Source of the DNA: Flavobacteriales bacterium UBA7690
Lineage (GTDB): Bacteria; Bacteroidota; Bacteroidia; Flavobacteriales_F; PHOS-HE28
Assembly (NCBI GenBank): GCA_002482775.1
Contig: DLGQ01000084.1
Span: 1 to 26,382, forward strand
Direction: 5' to 3'
Length of the DNA stretch: 26,382 nucleotides
The position numbers were made by a program, and so were the translations under genes. Below the pieces are notes generated by a model, which was not told where the DNA came from, made no database searches, and saw only the letters and a list, made by a program, of their open reading frames with translations. Shown here piece by piece: positions 8,174 to 15,700 of this stretch; position 1 is the stretch's first letter, and each line of letters starts with the position of its first letter.

Positions 8174-9715
8174 ATGGACATACTGAGCATTGTGATCGGC
8201 GTGGTCGTCGGCCTGATCGGCGGCGGAGCCATCGTATACGCGGTGTTGAACGCCGCCATGAAGAAACAGAGCGTCGGCATCCTCAAAGAGGCTGAAGTTC
8301 AAGCCGAAGCCCTGAAGAAGGAGAAGATCCTGCAGGCTAAGGAGAAGTTCCTCCAGATGAAGGAGGAGCATGAGAAGGACATCCGCGAGCGCGAGAAGAG
8401 CGTGAACCAGCTGCAGGAAAAGGCCAAGCAGCGCGAACAGCAACTGAGCCGCCAGCAGCAGGACTTCACCAACAAGGAGAAGCAGGTGGACAAGCTGAAG
8501 GAAGAGCTGGAGCAGAAGATCTCCGGGCTGGACCGCCGCCGCGACGAGACCGAGAAGATGCATGCCAAGCAGGTGAACCTGTTGGAGAACATCAGCGGCC
8601 TCAACGCCGAAGAAGCCAAGAAACAACTGGTGGATTCGTTGAAGGACGAGGCCCGCACCGCCGCCATGTCCACCATCAAGGACATCACCGAAGAGGCGAA
8701 GATGACGGCCAACAAGGAGGCCAAGCGCATCGTGATCCAGACCATCCAGCGGGTGGCCACGGAACATGCGGTGGAGAACAGCGTGAGCGTGTTCCACATC
8801 GAGAACGACGACGTCAAAGGCCGCATCATCGGTCGCGAGGGACGTAACATCCGCACCTTGGAAGAGATGACCGGCGTGGAGATCATCGTGGACGATACGC
8901 CCGGTGCCATCATCCTCAGCTGCTTCGATGCCGTGCGCCGCGAGATCGCCCGCCTAGCCCTGCACCAACTGGTGAAGGATGGCCGAATCCACCCGGCCCG
9001 TATCGAAGAGATCGTCGCCAAGACGAAGAAGCACTTGGAAGAGGAGATCGTGGAAGTGGGCAAACGCACCTGCATCGACCTGGGCATCCACGGCCTGCAC
9101 GCCGAATTGATCCGCATGGTGGGCCGCATGAAATACCGCAGCTCCTACGGCCAGAACCTGTTGCAGCACAGCCGCGAGGTGGCCAACCTCAGCGCCATCA
9201 TGGCCGCCGAACTGGGGCTGAACCCGAAAGCCGCCAAACGCGCCGGCCTCTTGCACGACATCGGCAAAGTGCCCGATGAAGAACCCGAATTGCCGCACGC
9301 CTTGTTGGGCATGAAGCTGGCCGAAAAGTACGGCGAGAAGCCCGACGTGGTCAACGCCATCGGTGCCCACCACGACGAGATCGAGATGACCACCTTGCTC
9401 TCGCCGATCGTGCAAGCCTGCGACGCCATCAGCGGTGCCCGTCCGGGTGCGCGCCGCGAAGCCACCGAAGCCTACATCCAGCGCCTGAAGGATCTGGAAA
9501 GCCTCGCGATGAGCTACAACGGCGTCACCAAAGCCTTCGCGATCCAAGCCGGACGCGAGTTGCGCGTGATGGTGGAAAGCGAACGCATCACCGACGCACA
9601 GAGCGACGAGCTGAGCCTGAGCATCGCCGACCGCATCATGAACGAAATGACCTACCCGGGCCAGGTGAAGATCACCGTGATCCGCGAGAAGCGCTCGGTG
9701 GCGGTGGCCAAGTGA
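8174..9715 (+). CDS. rny: Ribonuclease Y
   Basis: RNase Y is a membrane-anchored endoribonuclease that starts bulk mRNA decay. Counting from ATG 8174 (513 residues, near the usual 520), residues 3-24 form the N-terminal membrane helix. A long charged coiled coil spans about 30-190. The KH RNA-binding domain is centred on GRIIGREGRNIR (from residue 216). The HD phosphohydrolase domain has QHSREV (His332) and LLHDIGK (His361, Asp362). The frame is open to ATG 8144, but those ten extra residues lie across the hairpin at 8151-8172 and before the natural membrane helix. It is the third gene after the coiled-coil gene and zapA, and ends at a strong terminator. Confidence 0.95.
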   Translation: MDILSIVIGVVVGLIGGGAIVYAVLNAAMKKQSVGILKEAEVQAEALKKEKILQAKEKFLQMKEEHEKDIREREKSVNQLQEKAKQREQQLSRQQQDFTNKEKQVDKLKEELEQKISGLDRRRDETEKMHAKQVNLLENISGLNAEEAKKQLVDSLKDEARTAAMSTIKDITEEAKMTANKEAKRIVIQTIQRVATEHAVENSVSVFHIENDDVKGRIIGREGRNIRTLEEMTGVEIIVDDTPGAIILSCFDAVRREIARLALHQLVKDGRIHPARIEEIVAKTKKHLEEEIVEVGKRTCIDLGIHGLHAELIRMVGRMKYRSSYGQNLLQHSREVANLSAIMAAELGLNPKAAKRAGLLHDIGKVPDEEPELPHALLGMKLAEKYGEKPDVVNAIGAHHDEIEMTTLLSPIVQACDAISGARPGARREATEAYIQRLKDLESLAMSYNGVTKAFAIQAGRELRVMVESERITDAQSDELSLSIADRIMNEMTYPGQVKITVIREKRSVAVAK

Positions 9716-9742
9716 TGCGGCAAAGCCGCAGCACTTTGTAGG

Positions 9743-9760
9743 GTCGATGCATGCATCGAC
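9743..9760. repeat. 18-bp perfect palindrome
   Basis: GTCGATGCATGCATCGAC is its own reverse complement and is preceded by GTAGG. It lies between the rny stop and its terminator. Short palindromes following GTAGGG are a common kind of interspersed intergenic repeat, so this may be one member of a genome-wide family; only one copy is visible here. Confidence 0.55.
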
Positions 9761-9781
9761 ACGGCACACCACAAAACACAC

Positions 9782-9815
9782 AAAGAGGCGGCAACCAAGC
9801 CGCCTCTTTTCTTTG
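9782..9815 (+). terminator. Rho-independent terminator after rny
   Basis: AAAGAGGCGGC (9782-9792) pairs perfectly over 11 bp with GCCGCCTCTTT (9799-9809) around a 6-nt loop and runs into TCTTTG. The stem is GC-rich and T-rich at the 3' end. A smaller hairpin, TGCGGC-AAA-GCCGCA (9716-9730), directly follows the rny stop. The terminator ends before ATG 9820, which supports that start for the next gene. Confidence 0.85.
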
Positions 9816-9819
9816 TCCC

Positions 9820-10500
9820 ATGCATCACCCCGCACCGCTGACCGACATCTTCCAATGGGAAGTGCGCAGTTGGTCGCGCGCGTTGCCGCTTTGGCAGAAG
9901 CACTTACCGACCTCGCGCCCGGCCATGGCGCTGGGCATTGGCGAGCGGGAAGGAGGCCTCAGCCTCTGGTTGGCCGGCCAAGGGTTGAACGTTGTCTGCT
10001 CGGATCTGCATCCCTTTCCAGAGACCACCACCGCATTACACGAACGGCATGGCGTGCACGACCGCATCACCTACAAGTTGGCCGATGCTACCGCCCTGCC
10101 TTTCCCGGATGCCTGCGTGGATGTGGTGATCTTCAAAAGCGTGATCGGGGCGTTAGGCACCAAGGAGAAACAGGCCCTCGCCATACGGGAAATGCACCGC
10201 GTGCTGAAACCGGGCGGCGTCTTGCTCTTCGCCGAGAACCTGCACGGCACAGCGCTGCATCGCTGGTTGCGTAAACGCTTCGTGGCGTGGGATAGCTATT
10301 GGCGCTACTTGGATGTGAAGCAGGACCGCGACCTCTTCGCGCCGTTCGCCAGGGTGGATGACGCAACGACCGGTTTCCTCGCCAACCTCGGTCGCACCGA
10401 AGGGCAACGCGACCTGATCGCCCGGTTCGACGGGTTGGTGATGCCGCTGATCCCAGCTGGTATGCGCACCATCTGGTACGGCGCCGCCATCAAAGGCTGA
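9820..10500 (+). CDS. Class I SAM-dependent methyltransferase
   Basis: A 226-residue Methyltransf_11-type enzyme that transfers a methyl group from S-adenosylmethionine; the substrate is unknown. Motif I is ALGIGEREGG (about residues 37-46), the ribose-binding acidic residue is in CSDLHPF (Asp62), motif III is LADATALPFPD, and the post-core motif is VLKPGGVLLFAE (128-139). The frame is open to 9751, but the preceding codons run through the palindrome and rny terminator, so ATG 9820 is the credible start. No exact -7 box is visible immediately upstream. It ends 93 nt before the epimerase gene, which has its own promoter box. Confidence 0.85.
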   Translation: MHHPAPLTDIFQWEVRSWSRALPLWQKHLPTSRPAMALGIGEREGGLSLWLAGQGLNVVCSDLHPFPETTTALHERHGVHDRITYKLADATALPFPDACVDVVIFKSVIGALGTKEKQALAIREMHRVLKPGGVLLFAENLHGTALHRWLRKRFVAWDSYWRYLDVKQDRDLFAPFARVDDATTGFLANLGRTEGQRDLIARFDGLVMPLIPAGMRTIWYGAAIKG

Positions 10501-10548
10501 TCATGGATATCGTTCGTTGATCACGGTGCGCACCATGTCCCGCTCGGC

Positions 10549-10556
10549 TACTTTTG
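10549..10556 (+). promoter_or_regulatory. Bacteroidota -7 promoter box for the epimerase gene
   Basis: TACTTTTG, the same octamer as in front of guaA, ends 37 nt before ATG 10594. The TTG at 10517-10519 is 29 nt upstream, too far for a normal -33 element. Confidence 0.5.
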
Positions 10557-10593
10557 GACACATCCTTCCGTGCCCTCGCACGTCAACAACCGC

Positions 10594-11577
10594 ATGACCG
10601 CCAAACAGCCTCGCCTCATCCTCGTTACCGGCGGTGCGGGTTTCATCGGAAGCCACGTGTGTGATGCGCTTCTTGCTGAAGGACATTCCGTGCGCTGCAT
10701 GGACAACCTGGCGACCAGTAAGCGCGCGAACATCGCCCACCTCGAAGGGCTGCCGGAGTTCAGTTTCGTGGAAGCCGACATCCGCTCCGAAGTGGATTGC
10801 GCAAAAGCCGTGGAAGGGGTGGAAGCTGTGGTGCATCTGGCCGCATTGGGTTCGGTGCCCCGTTCCATCAAAGAGCCGCTGGCTTCGCATGCCACCAACC
10901 TCACGGGTTTCCTCAACATGATGGAAGCCGCACGCAAGGAAGGTGTCACCCGGTTCGTCTACGCCTCCAGCTCCAGCGTCTACGGCGACTCCAAAGAGTT
11001 GCCGAAACGTGAACAGAACATCGGTCTTCCGCTTTCGCCCTACGCAGTGACGAAGGTGACGAACGAAGTGTATGCCCAATTGTACTTCCGGCTGCATGGC
11101 TTCCACACCATCGGCCTGCGCTTCTTCAATGTCTTCGGCGAGCGGCAGGATCCGGAAGGTCCGTACGCCGCGGCCATCCCGAAGTTCATCCGCAGTTTCC
11201 TCAAGCACGAACCCCCGCAGATCCACGGCGACGGCATGCAATCGCGCGACTTCACCTACGTGAGCAACGTGGCGCAAGTGGTGGTGAAGGCCGTGGATGC
11301 CACCGATCCCCGTTGCGCCGGTGAGGTTTTCAACGTGGCCTACGGTTCGCGCACCTACCTGTTGGATCTGGTCCACACGCTGCGCGACGAACTGGCCACC
11401 ATCGATCCCGCCATCGCGAAGGTCGACGTATTGCACATCCCCGAACGCAGCGGCGACATCCGCGATTCGCTGGCCGACATCAGCAAAGCGAAGGAACTCC
11501 TAGGCTACGCGCCGGATGTGGATCTCCGCGCCGGATTGCGGAAAGCACTTCCTTGGTACGTGAAGAATTGGAGGTGA
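10594..11577 (+). CDS. NAD-dependent sugar-nucleotide epimerase (WbpP/TviC-like SDR)
   Basis: A 327-residue extended short-chain dehydrogenase. The NAD-binding glycine motif is VTGGAGFIGSH near the N-terminus; the catalytic serine run is ASSSSVYG (about 123-130) and the YxxxK pair is Tyr150/Lys154 in SPYAVTK. Flanking motifs LGSVPRSI, GLRFFNVFGERQDPEGPYAA and SRDFTYVSN match the group containing WbpP and TviC, which epimerise UDP-GlcNAc or UDP-GlcNAcA at C4 for O-antigen or capsule. This suggests surface polysaccharide synthesis in the cytosol, though no glycosyltransferase cluster is nearby and UDP-glucuronate decarboxylase-like activity cannot be excluded. ATG 10594 is chosen over GTG 10570 because it fits the promoter distance and the family N-terminus. 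Confidence 0.88.
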   Translation: MTAKQPRLILVTGGAGFIGSHVCDALLAEGHSVRCMDNLATSKRANIAHLEGLPEFSFVEADIRSEVDCAKAVEGVEAVVHLAALGSVPRSIKEPLASHATNLTGFLNMMEAARKEGVTRFVYASSSSVYGDSKELPKREQNIGLPLSPYAVTKVTNEVYAQLYFRLHGFHTIGLRFFNVFGERQDPEGPYAAAIPKFIRSFLKHEPPQIHGDGMQSRDFTYVSNVAQVVVKAVDATDPRCAGEVFNVAYGSRTYLLDLVHTLRDELATIDPAIAKVDVLHIPERSGDIRDSLADISKAKELLGYAPDVDLRAGLRKALPWYVKNWR

Positions 11578-11581
11578 AGTC

Positions 11582-11593
11582 AATTAGCTAATT
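11582..11593. repeat. 12-bp AT-rich palindrome between convergent genes
   Basis: AATTAGCTAATT is a perfect palindrome five bases after the epimerase stop in the 45-bp gap between convergent genes. It could be part of a weak bidirectional terminator or a protein site; no T-run follows. Confidence 0.25.
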
Positions 11594-11622
11594 CGAGCTC
11601 CGCTCCAGCCTTTCGGTAGTGC

Positions 11623-12534
11623 TCACCGTATCGTCCATGCATGGATCGTTCGGTCATCGCTCGCCGTGATCAACGTATTCCCCAGCCACAGCACCGCATT
11701 GATCGAGTGCGTGTGCGCGCTCTTCTCCCGCGCCGATCGCTGTACAGGTTCCAAGGTGTTCGCGTCCCAGAGCTTCAGCAGCGAATCACGCCCGACCGTA
11801 GCGAGGTAGCTTCCCGTAGGATCGAACGACGTGGCATACACCGAGCCTTTGTGCGCGGCGAATTCCAGCATACAGCCGCCATCGGCACGCCACACTTTCA
11901 CCATGCCATCCTTACCGCCGCTGATCAACACGGGTTTGGTAGAGTGGAAGGCCGCGCAGTTAGCCCCCTTGGCATGACCCTCGAAACGCTGCCGTTCGTT
12001 CAGATCAGGCAGATCCAGTTCGCGCAAGCTGCCATCCCCACAGGCTACGATGATCCGTTCACCTTCTGCTGACCGCACGATGTCGCGCAACTTCTCTTCG
12101 CACAACGGAATGCGGCGTAGCTGGGCCAGCGGCTTGGTTCGGTCAACGCTCAAATTCCAGGTGGTCAGTGCGCCATCGCCACCAGCGCAGGCAACCGTCT
12201 TCGCATCCAACGGGCAGATCCGGAAAATGCCCTTCGTGTGCGCTTCGATCGCTTGTACCTCCAACTTGGTCCGCAGGTCGATCACCAGCAAACGACCGGT
12301 GCCTGTGCCGATGAGCAGCAGATCCTGTTCGGAAAACAAGTGCAAGCTGAAGACCGCTTCACCGACATTGACGATCGCCTCGCCTTGGTCGGGACGATCG
12401 ACATGCCATTGCACCACGATGCCATCACCGCCTGCAGTGAGGAAGGTCTCAGGCGTGGCTCCTGCACAGAGCGCATAGACCGCGGCTTTATGTCCTTGGA
12501 ATGTGGCGGTTGGTTGGAAGGGAGAGGCGGACAT
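11623..12534 (-). CDS. WD40-repeat beta-propeller protein
   Basis: A 303-residue protein made of WD40 repeats from end to end. It begins with a GHKAAVYAL strand and shows several GH(or AH)...D...W units, for example GHAKGANCAAF...GGKDGMVKVW, AHKGSVYATSF...GRDSLLKLW and HTHSINAVLW...SDDRTIHAW. Six to seven blades would form a closed propeller. There is no signal peptide, so it is probably a cytosolic interaction scaffold; the partner is unknown. The frame opens with TTG at 12543, but ATG 12534 is the natural start. It converges with the epimerase gene. Confidence 0.85.
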   Translation of the reverse strand: MSASPFQPTATFQGHKAAVYALCAGATPETFLTAGGDGIVVQWHVDRPDQGEAIVNVGEAVFSLHLFSEQDLLLIGTGTGRLLVIDLRTKLEVQAIEAHTKGIFRICPLDAKTVACAGGDGALTTWNLSVDRTKPLAQLRRIPLCEEKLRDIVRSAEGERIIVACGDGSLRELDLPDLNERQRFEGHAKGANCAAFHSTKPVLISGGKDGMVKVWRADGGCMLEFAAHKGSVYATSFDPTGSYLATVGRDSLLKLWDANTLEPVQRSAREKSAHTHSINAVLWLGNTLITASDDRTIHAWTIR

Positions 12535-12645
12535 GGGTTGCAAGATCGGTCACATTGCAAGGAAGCCCGCAGGCGGATCGCAATTCAAGGCCGAACATCC
12601 ATTACTCGAACTCTGATCCAAACGAGGCCATGCCATTCCATCTAT

Positions 12646-14262
12646 TCAACGCTGCACCACGAAGCGCTCGGTCGCTTGTTGCCCTGCGGGATCTGTCGCA
12701 CGCAAGAAGTAGCACCCCGGTGCCAGTGCATGTACATCGATGGTCCCCAACGGGGCGCCCAACCGCGTGGCAAGCACGTTACGACCGCTCGCATCCAATA
12801 CGTCCACGCTGATCGCACCACGCGCTCCATGCATGGCCACGAACAGATGATCTTGCGTGGGAATGGGATAGAGTTGCAACGCAGTGATCGGGGAAGGCTC
12901 GTCCACGGCGGTGGATAGCTCATCATCCGGCACACCCATGCTGGCCACGAAACAACGCTGCCCAAGTGGGGGAGGAAGTGTGTCGTTGCCGAAGATCGAG
13001 TAGTACGAGGAGTACTGCCCACCCACGATCAGCGGACCGTTCACGCGTTTGTCGATCGCCGTGGCGAATTCTTCCAGACCGGCACCACCGGCGCGGCTCA
13101 CCCAGGCCAATCCTCCGGTGGGTTCCGTGCGCGCTACGAAAATGTCCTGCGAGGTGGAGCTGCCGATCGCATCCACCGTGATGGTGTCGAAGGCGACCGG
13201 ACCGGTGTAACGCCCTGTCCAATACGCGTTGTTCAGCCCATCGCAGACCACGGCGTATGCCTCGTCCACGTTGGTGCCGCCGTATTGCTGAACCCAGTCC
13301 AAGGTGCCGTCGCCACTGAAACGCGCCAGGTAGGCGTTGCGCTGCCGACCGAACTGACCCAGGGGATCACCCATCCACGTCACGTTGTTGTGGATCTTCC
13401 CGGTGAAGTAAACATGGCCATCGCTCGTTACCGAAACATCGTGGCCGAGCACATCTCCGGAGGCGGATGTGACCGTCTGCATCCAGTTGGTGCCGCTGCC
13501 GTAGGCCACTTTCGCCATGAAGCTTCCGAGGTAAGGGTTCGGTTGCGGCCGACTGTATCCCGTGAGGTAGACGTTCCCTTCGCTGTCCACATCCATACCG
13601 AAAGCGCCCTGTTCGCCGCCGCTGCTGGTCACGCGTTGTGCGTCCATCAACGTGCCGTTGTCGCTGGTGTAGCGCGCGATGTACGTGTTGAATAGGCTGT
13701 TGTTGTTCGTCACCGTGATGTTCCCGAACATCACCTCATCATTCACCAGTCCGCCCCAATAGACCACACCATCATCGCTTACCGCAACCGTATAACCTGT
13801 GGAATATCCATTGGCCCGGCGGAACCAAAGCAGCTCACCATCCAGGTCGAATTTCACCAGCACACCTTCGCGCCCCGCATTGCCCGTCACATCCGAGCCG
13901 TTCCAATCCACCGTACCGCTGAAGGTGCCCGTGGCGAAACCGTTGCCCGCATCGTCCACCACGATCTCGTGCAGCTCATCGAAGTTCGCCCCACCGATCG
14001 CGCTCAGCCACAGCACTTCGCCACCAATATCCAATCGCGCCAGGAAACCGTCCCAGTCCCCGTGGGTGACGATGGTGTCGTTGCTCGTCCGCAACGTATC
14101 GTTGAAGATCCCGCACACCAACGCCCCACCATCCTCCAACGCCGCAACGGATTTCACCTGCGGTTGGCCGGTACCCAAGAACGCGGTGGCCCAATGCCAG
14201 TTCTGGGCGTGGGTTTGAGTGATGAAGGAGATGGACAGAAGGGCGAGTACGGGTGATCTCAT
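12646..14262 (-). CDS. T9SS-secreted beta-propeller-repeat protein
   Basis: A 538-residue exported protein. The N-terminal signal peptide (residues 1-19, ending THA) precedes a long run of roughly 50-residue repeats with patterns such as DGHVYFTGK, EGNVYLTGYS and NAYWTGRYTG. These are typical of SBBP-type beta-propeller repeats in Bacteroidota surface proteins. The last 75-80 residues form a type A T9SS sorting domain: LQLYPIPTQDHLFV, then VDVLDASGRNV, and ending in ERFVVQR. It should be moved across the outer membrane by the type IX system and released or anchored. The function beyond that is unknown. A one-mismatch -7 box (minus TACCTTAG, 14278-14285) lies just upstream. Confidence 0.88.
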   Translation of the reverse strand: MRSPVLALLSISFITQTHAQNWHWATAFLGTGQPQVKSVAALEDGGALVCGIFNDTLRTSNDTIVTHGDWDGFLARLDIGGEVLWLSAIGGANFDELHEIVVDDAGNGFATGTFSGTVDWNGSDVTGNAGREGVLVKFDLDGELLWFRRANGYSTGYTVAVSDDGVVYWGGLVNDEVMFGNITVTNNNSLFNTYIARYTSDNGTLMDAQRVTSSGGEQGAFGMDVDSEGNVYLTGYSRPQPNPYLGSFMAKVAYGSGTNWMQTVTSASGDVLGHDVSVTSDGHVYFTGKIHNNVTWMGDPLGQFGRQRNAYLARFSGDGTLDWVQQYGGTNVDEAYAVVCDGLNNAYWTGRYTGPVAFDTITVDAIGSSTSQDIFVARTEPTGGLAWVSRAGGAGLEEFATAIDKRVNGPLIVGGQYSSYYSIFGNDTLPPPLGQRCFVASMGVPDDELSTAVDEPSPITALQLYPIPTQDHLFVAMHGARGAISVDVLDASGRNVLATRLGAPLGTIDVHALAPGCYFLRATDPAGQQATERFVVQR

Positions 14263-14321
14263 AGGTGAGGTGTGATGCTAAGGTACACCCGGGGGTGGGG
14301 GAGGTTCGATCGGAGGAGCGT

Positions 14322-15149
14322 TCAATCACCACCGCCACAGCCACCACAACCCGAGCAACCGGAACACCCACTGTCGCCGCACCCGCTGCCACCATCTGAG
14401 CTACAGCCAGCACCACCACAGCCGGCCGCATCGGCTGCGCTATCGAAGCCATCATTGAAGGAATCGTGGTCCCAGCCGCCACAGCCAGAACCTCCACAAC
14501 CACTACCCCCCCGGTCGGAAGACCCGCGTTCGCGCTTTCGGCGGTCCTCGAATAGATCATCCCGCAGATCGCCCAGCGCATCTTCCGGCAATCGGCTCAG
14601 GAGCACCACATTCCCGCCCAGGTCATTGATCATCCGCACGGCATGTATTGGATCGTCTCCCAATGCGCCGAGGATGGTCGCTTCCGTGAGATCGATCTCC
14701 GCTATTAGTGCTTTCCGCGCAAGACGACCGGTACCGTTCTGTAGTCCCGCTGCCAGCACGTTCGTCAACACCGGCAGATACAGGGGGGCCAACCTTGGCG
14801 AAAGCCTTACGGAACGACAATATTCCCGCCTGCCACCGGTGCGCTCCAACGCGATGGACACGAGATTCTTCAGTTGGTAGCGTGCCGCTCCACCGCGCCG
14901 ATAAGGGACCAAGAACACATCTTCATGCGGTAGGCCTTGATAGCTATCGATGTGCTGACCGGCAACGATATACTTGTACCTGCGCGGCCTGTCCAAGCGA
15001 CTGGGTCGCTTTTCCATTTCGTGATAGGCGAGCACGCCACGCATCAGCAGGTCCATTAACGTGCCTTTTAGCATTAGGCGCACGCTCACCTTGCGTCCAT
15101 CCCGTAAAATGAGGTTCTCGGCAGGCGTCAGCGTGGTCAAGTAGCTCAT
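14322..15149 (-). CDS. Gly/Cys-rich tailed protein (TIGR04222-like), partner of the GRDP-like gene
   Basis: A 275-residue protein of unknown function. Residues 1-205 are a helical, basic and soluble-looking domain starting with LTPAENLILRDGR and a segment near 27-45 resembling the TIGR04222 ('near_uncomplex') N-terminal pattern; a GPP34-like alternative is less convincing. From about residue 210 the protein becomes low complexity, with Gly, Ser, Asp and nine Cys in units such as GSGCGG and SGCSGC, ending in GGCGGGD. No signal peptide or membrane segment is visible. It overlaps the upstream gene by 4 nt (ATGA), so the two are translationally coupled. The Cys-rich tail could bind metal or be modified, but this is inference. 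Confidence 0.7.
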   Translation of the reverse strand: MSYLTTLTPAENLILRDGRKVSVRLMLKGTLMDLLMRGVLAYHEMEKRPSRLDRPRRYKYIVAGQHIDSYQGLPHEDVFLVPYRRGGAARYQLKNLVSIALERTGGRREYCRSVRLSPRLAPLYLPVLTNVLAAGLQNGTGRLARKALIAEIDLTEATILGALGDDPIHAVRMINDLGGNVVLLSRLPEDALGDLRDDLFEDRRKRERGSSDRGGSGCGGSGCGGWDHDSFNDGFDSAADAAGCGGAGCSSDGGSGCGDSGCSGCSGCGGCGGGD

Positions 15150-15643
15150 CGGCGTATACTGAAGGGAAGGCGGATGACCAGGTTCCTCGCCCGGTCCACG
15201 CGTTGGAAATGAACCGCAGCGAACCGTTCTGTACTACCGGGCCAAATGTCCGCTGGAGGAGTCGAATCGAAGTACTTCATGTAATTCTCCTTGGTGCGTG
15301 CGTACCAGTCCGTGAATTTCGTTTGTTCCACCGTGCCTCCCATGGTCGGTCCGTGGTGGATCTCGCGCTCCAGCACCGTGGCGCAGAAATCCTTCCAATA
15401 ACTGCGTGTATAAATGAGGTGCAGATGCCATGCCTGATCCACTTGATCGCTCGGCGTTAACGGCTCATTGGTCACGCACAGCAGGAACATGAACCGCTTG
15501 TACTCCTCGATCACCCGCAAACTGTATTCCTTGCCCCATCCGTTCTCCCGCGCCAACCGATCGCTGAAGGCCAGCGAGGCGGTGGGATCATCGAGATCGA
15601 AGTCGTCTATGCGCTGCCAAAGGGCGGTATCGTTAAGCGGCAT
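15146..15643 (-). CDS. GRDP/DUF1399-like glycine-rich-domain family protein
   Basis: A 165-residue soluble protein with the hallmark of the GRDP (DUF1399) family: SDQVDQAWHLHLIYTRSYW, followed by HHGPTMGGTVEQTKF and WYARTKENY. The family has His/Asp-rich conserved motifs but no settled biochemical role; in plants similar domains precede Gly-rich tails. Here the Gly/Cys-rich tail is on the next, 4-nt-overlapping gene, so the pair may be a split version of that architecture. The frame is open to TTG 15658, but a near-ideal promoter covers that region (15656-15685), so ATG 15643 is the likely start. That gives a very short leader of about 5-8 nt. Confidence 0.72.
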   Translation of the reverse strand: MPLNDTALWQRIDDFDLDDPTASLAFSDRLARENGWGKEYSLRVIEEYKRFMFLLCVTNEPLTPSDQVDQAWHLHLIYTRSYWKDFCATVLEREIHHGPTMGGTVEQTKFTDWYARTKENYMKYFDSTPPADIWPGSTERFAAVHFQRVDRARNLVIRLPFSIRR

Positions 15644-15655
15644 GATCCTTTGGCC

Positions 15656-15685
15656 CAAAGCTAGGTGCGTGGTGCTTTTCGCAAA
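15656..15685 (-). promoter_or_regulatory. Near-consensus Bacteroidota promoter for the GRDP/Gly-Cys pair
   Basis: On the minus strand TTTG (15685-15682), 18 nt, then TAGCTTTG (15663-15656) match TTG-N17-23-TAnnTTTG. It is the only box in the window with a clear -33 element. It ends 12 nt before ATG 15643, so the transcript would be almost leaderless. Confidence 0.6.
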
Positions 15686-15700
15686 GGATGTCGGGGCATG

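Noticed and set aside
9751..9819. Longer methyltransferase start in the palindrome/terminator region
   Set aside because: Those codons are encoded by the rny terminator and palindrome; ATG 9820 begins the family-like sequence.
8954..9835. 293-codon frame antisense to rny crossing its terminator
   Set aside because: It would be encoded through a strong hairpin and palindrome and has no recognisable motif.
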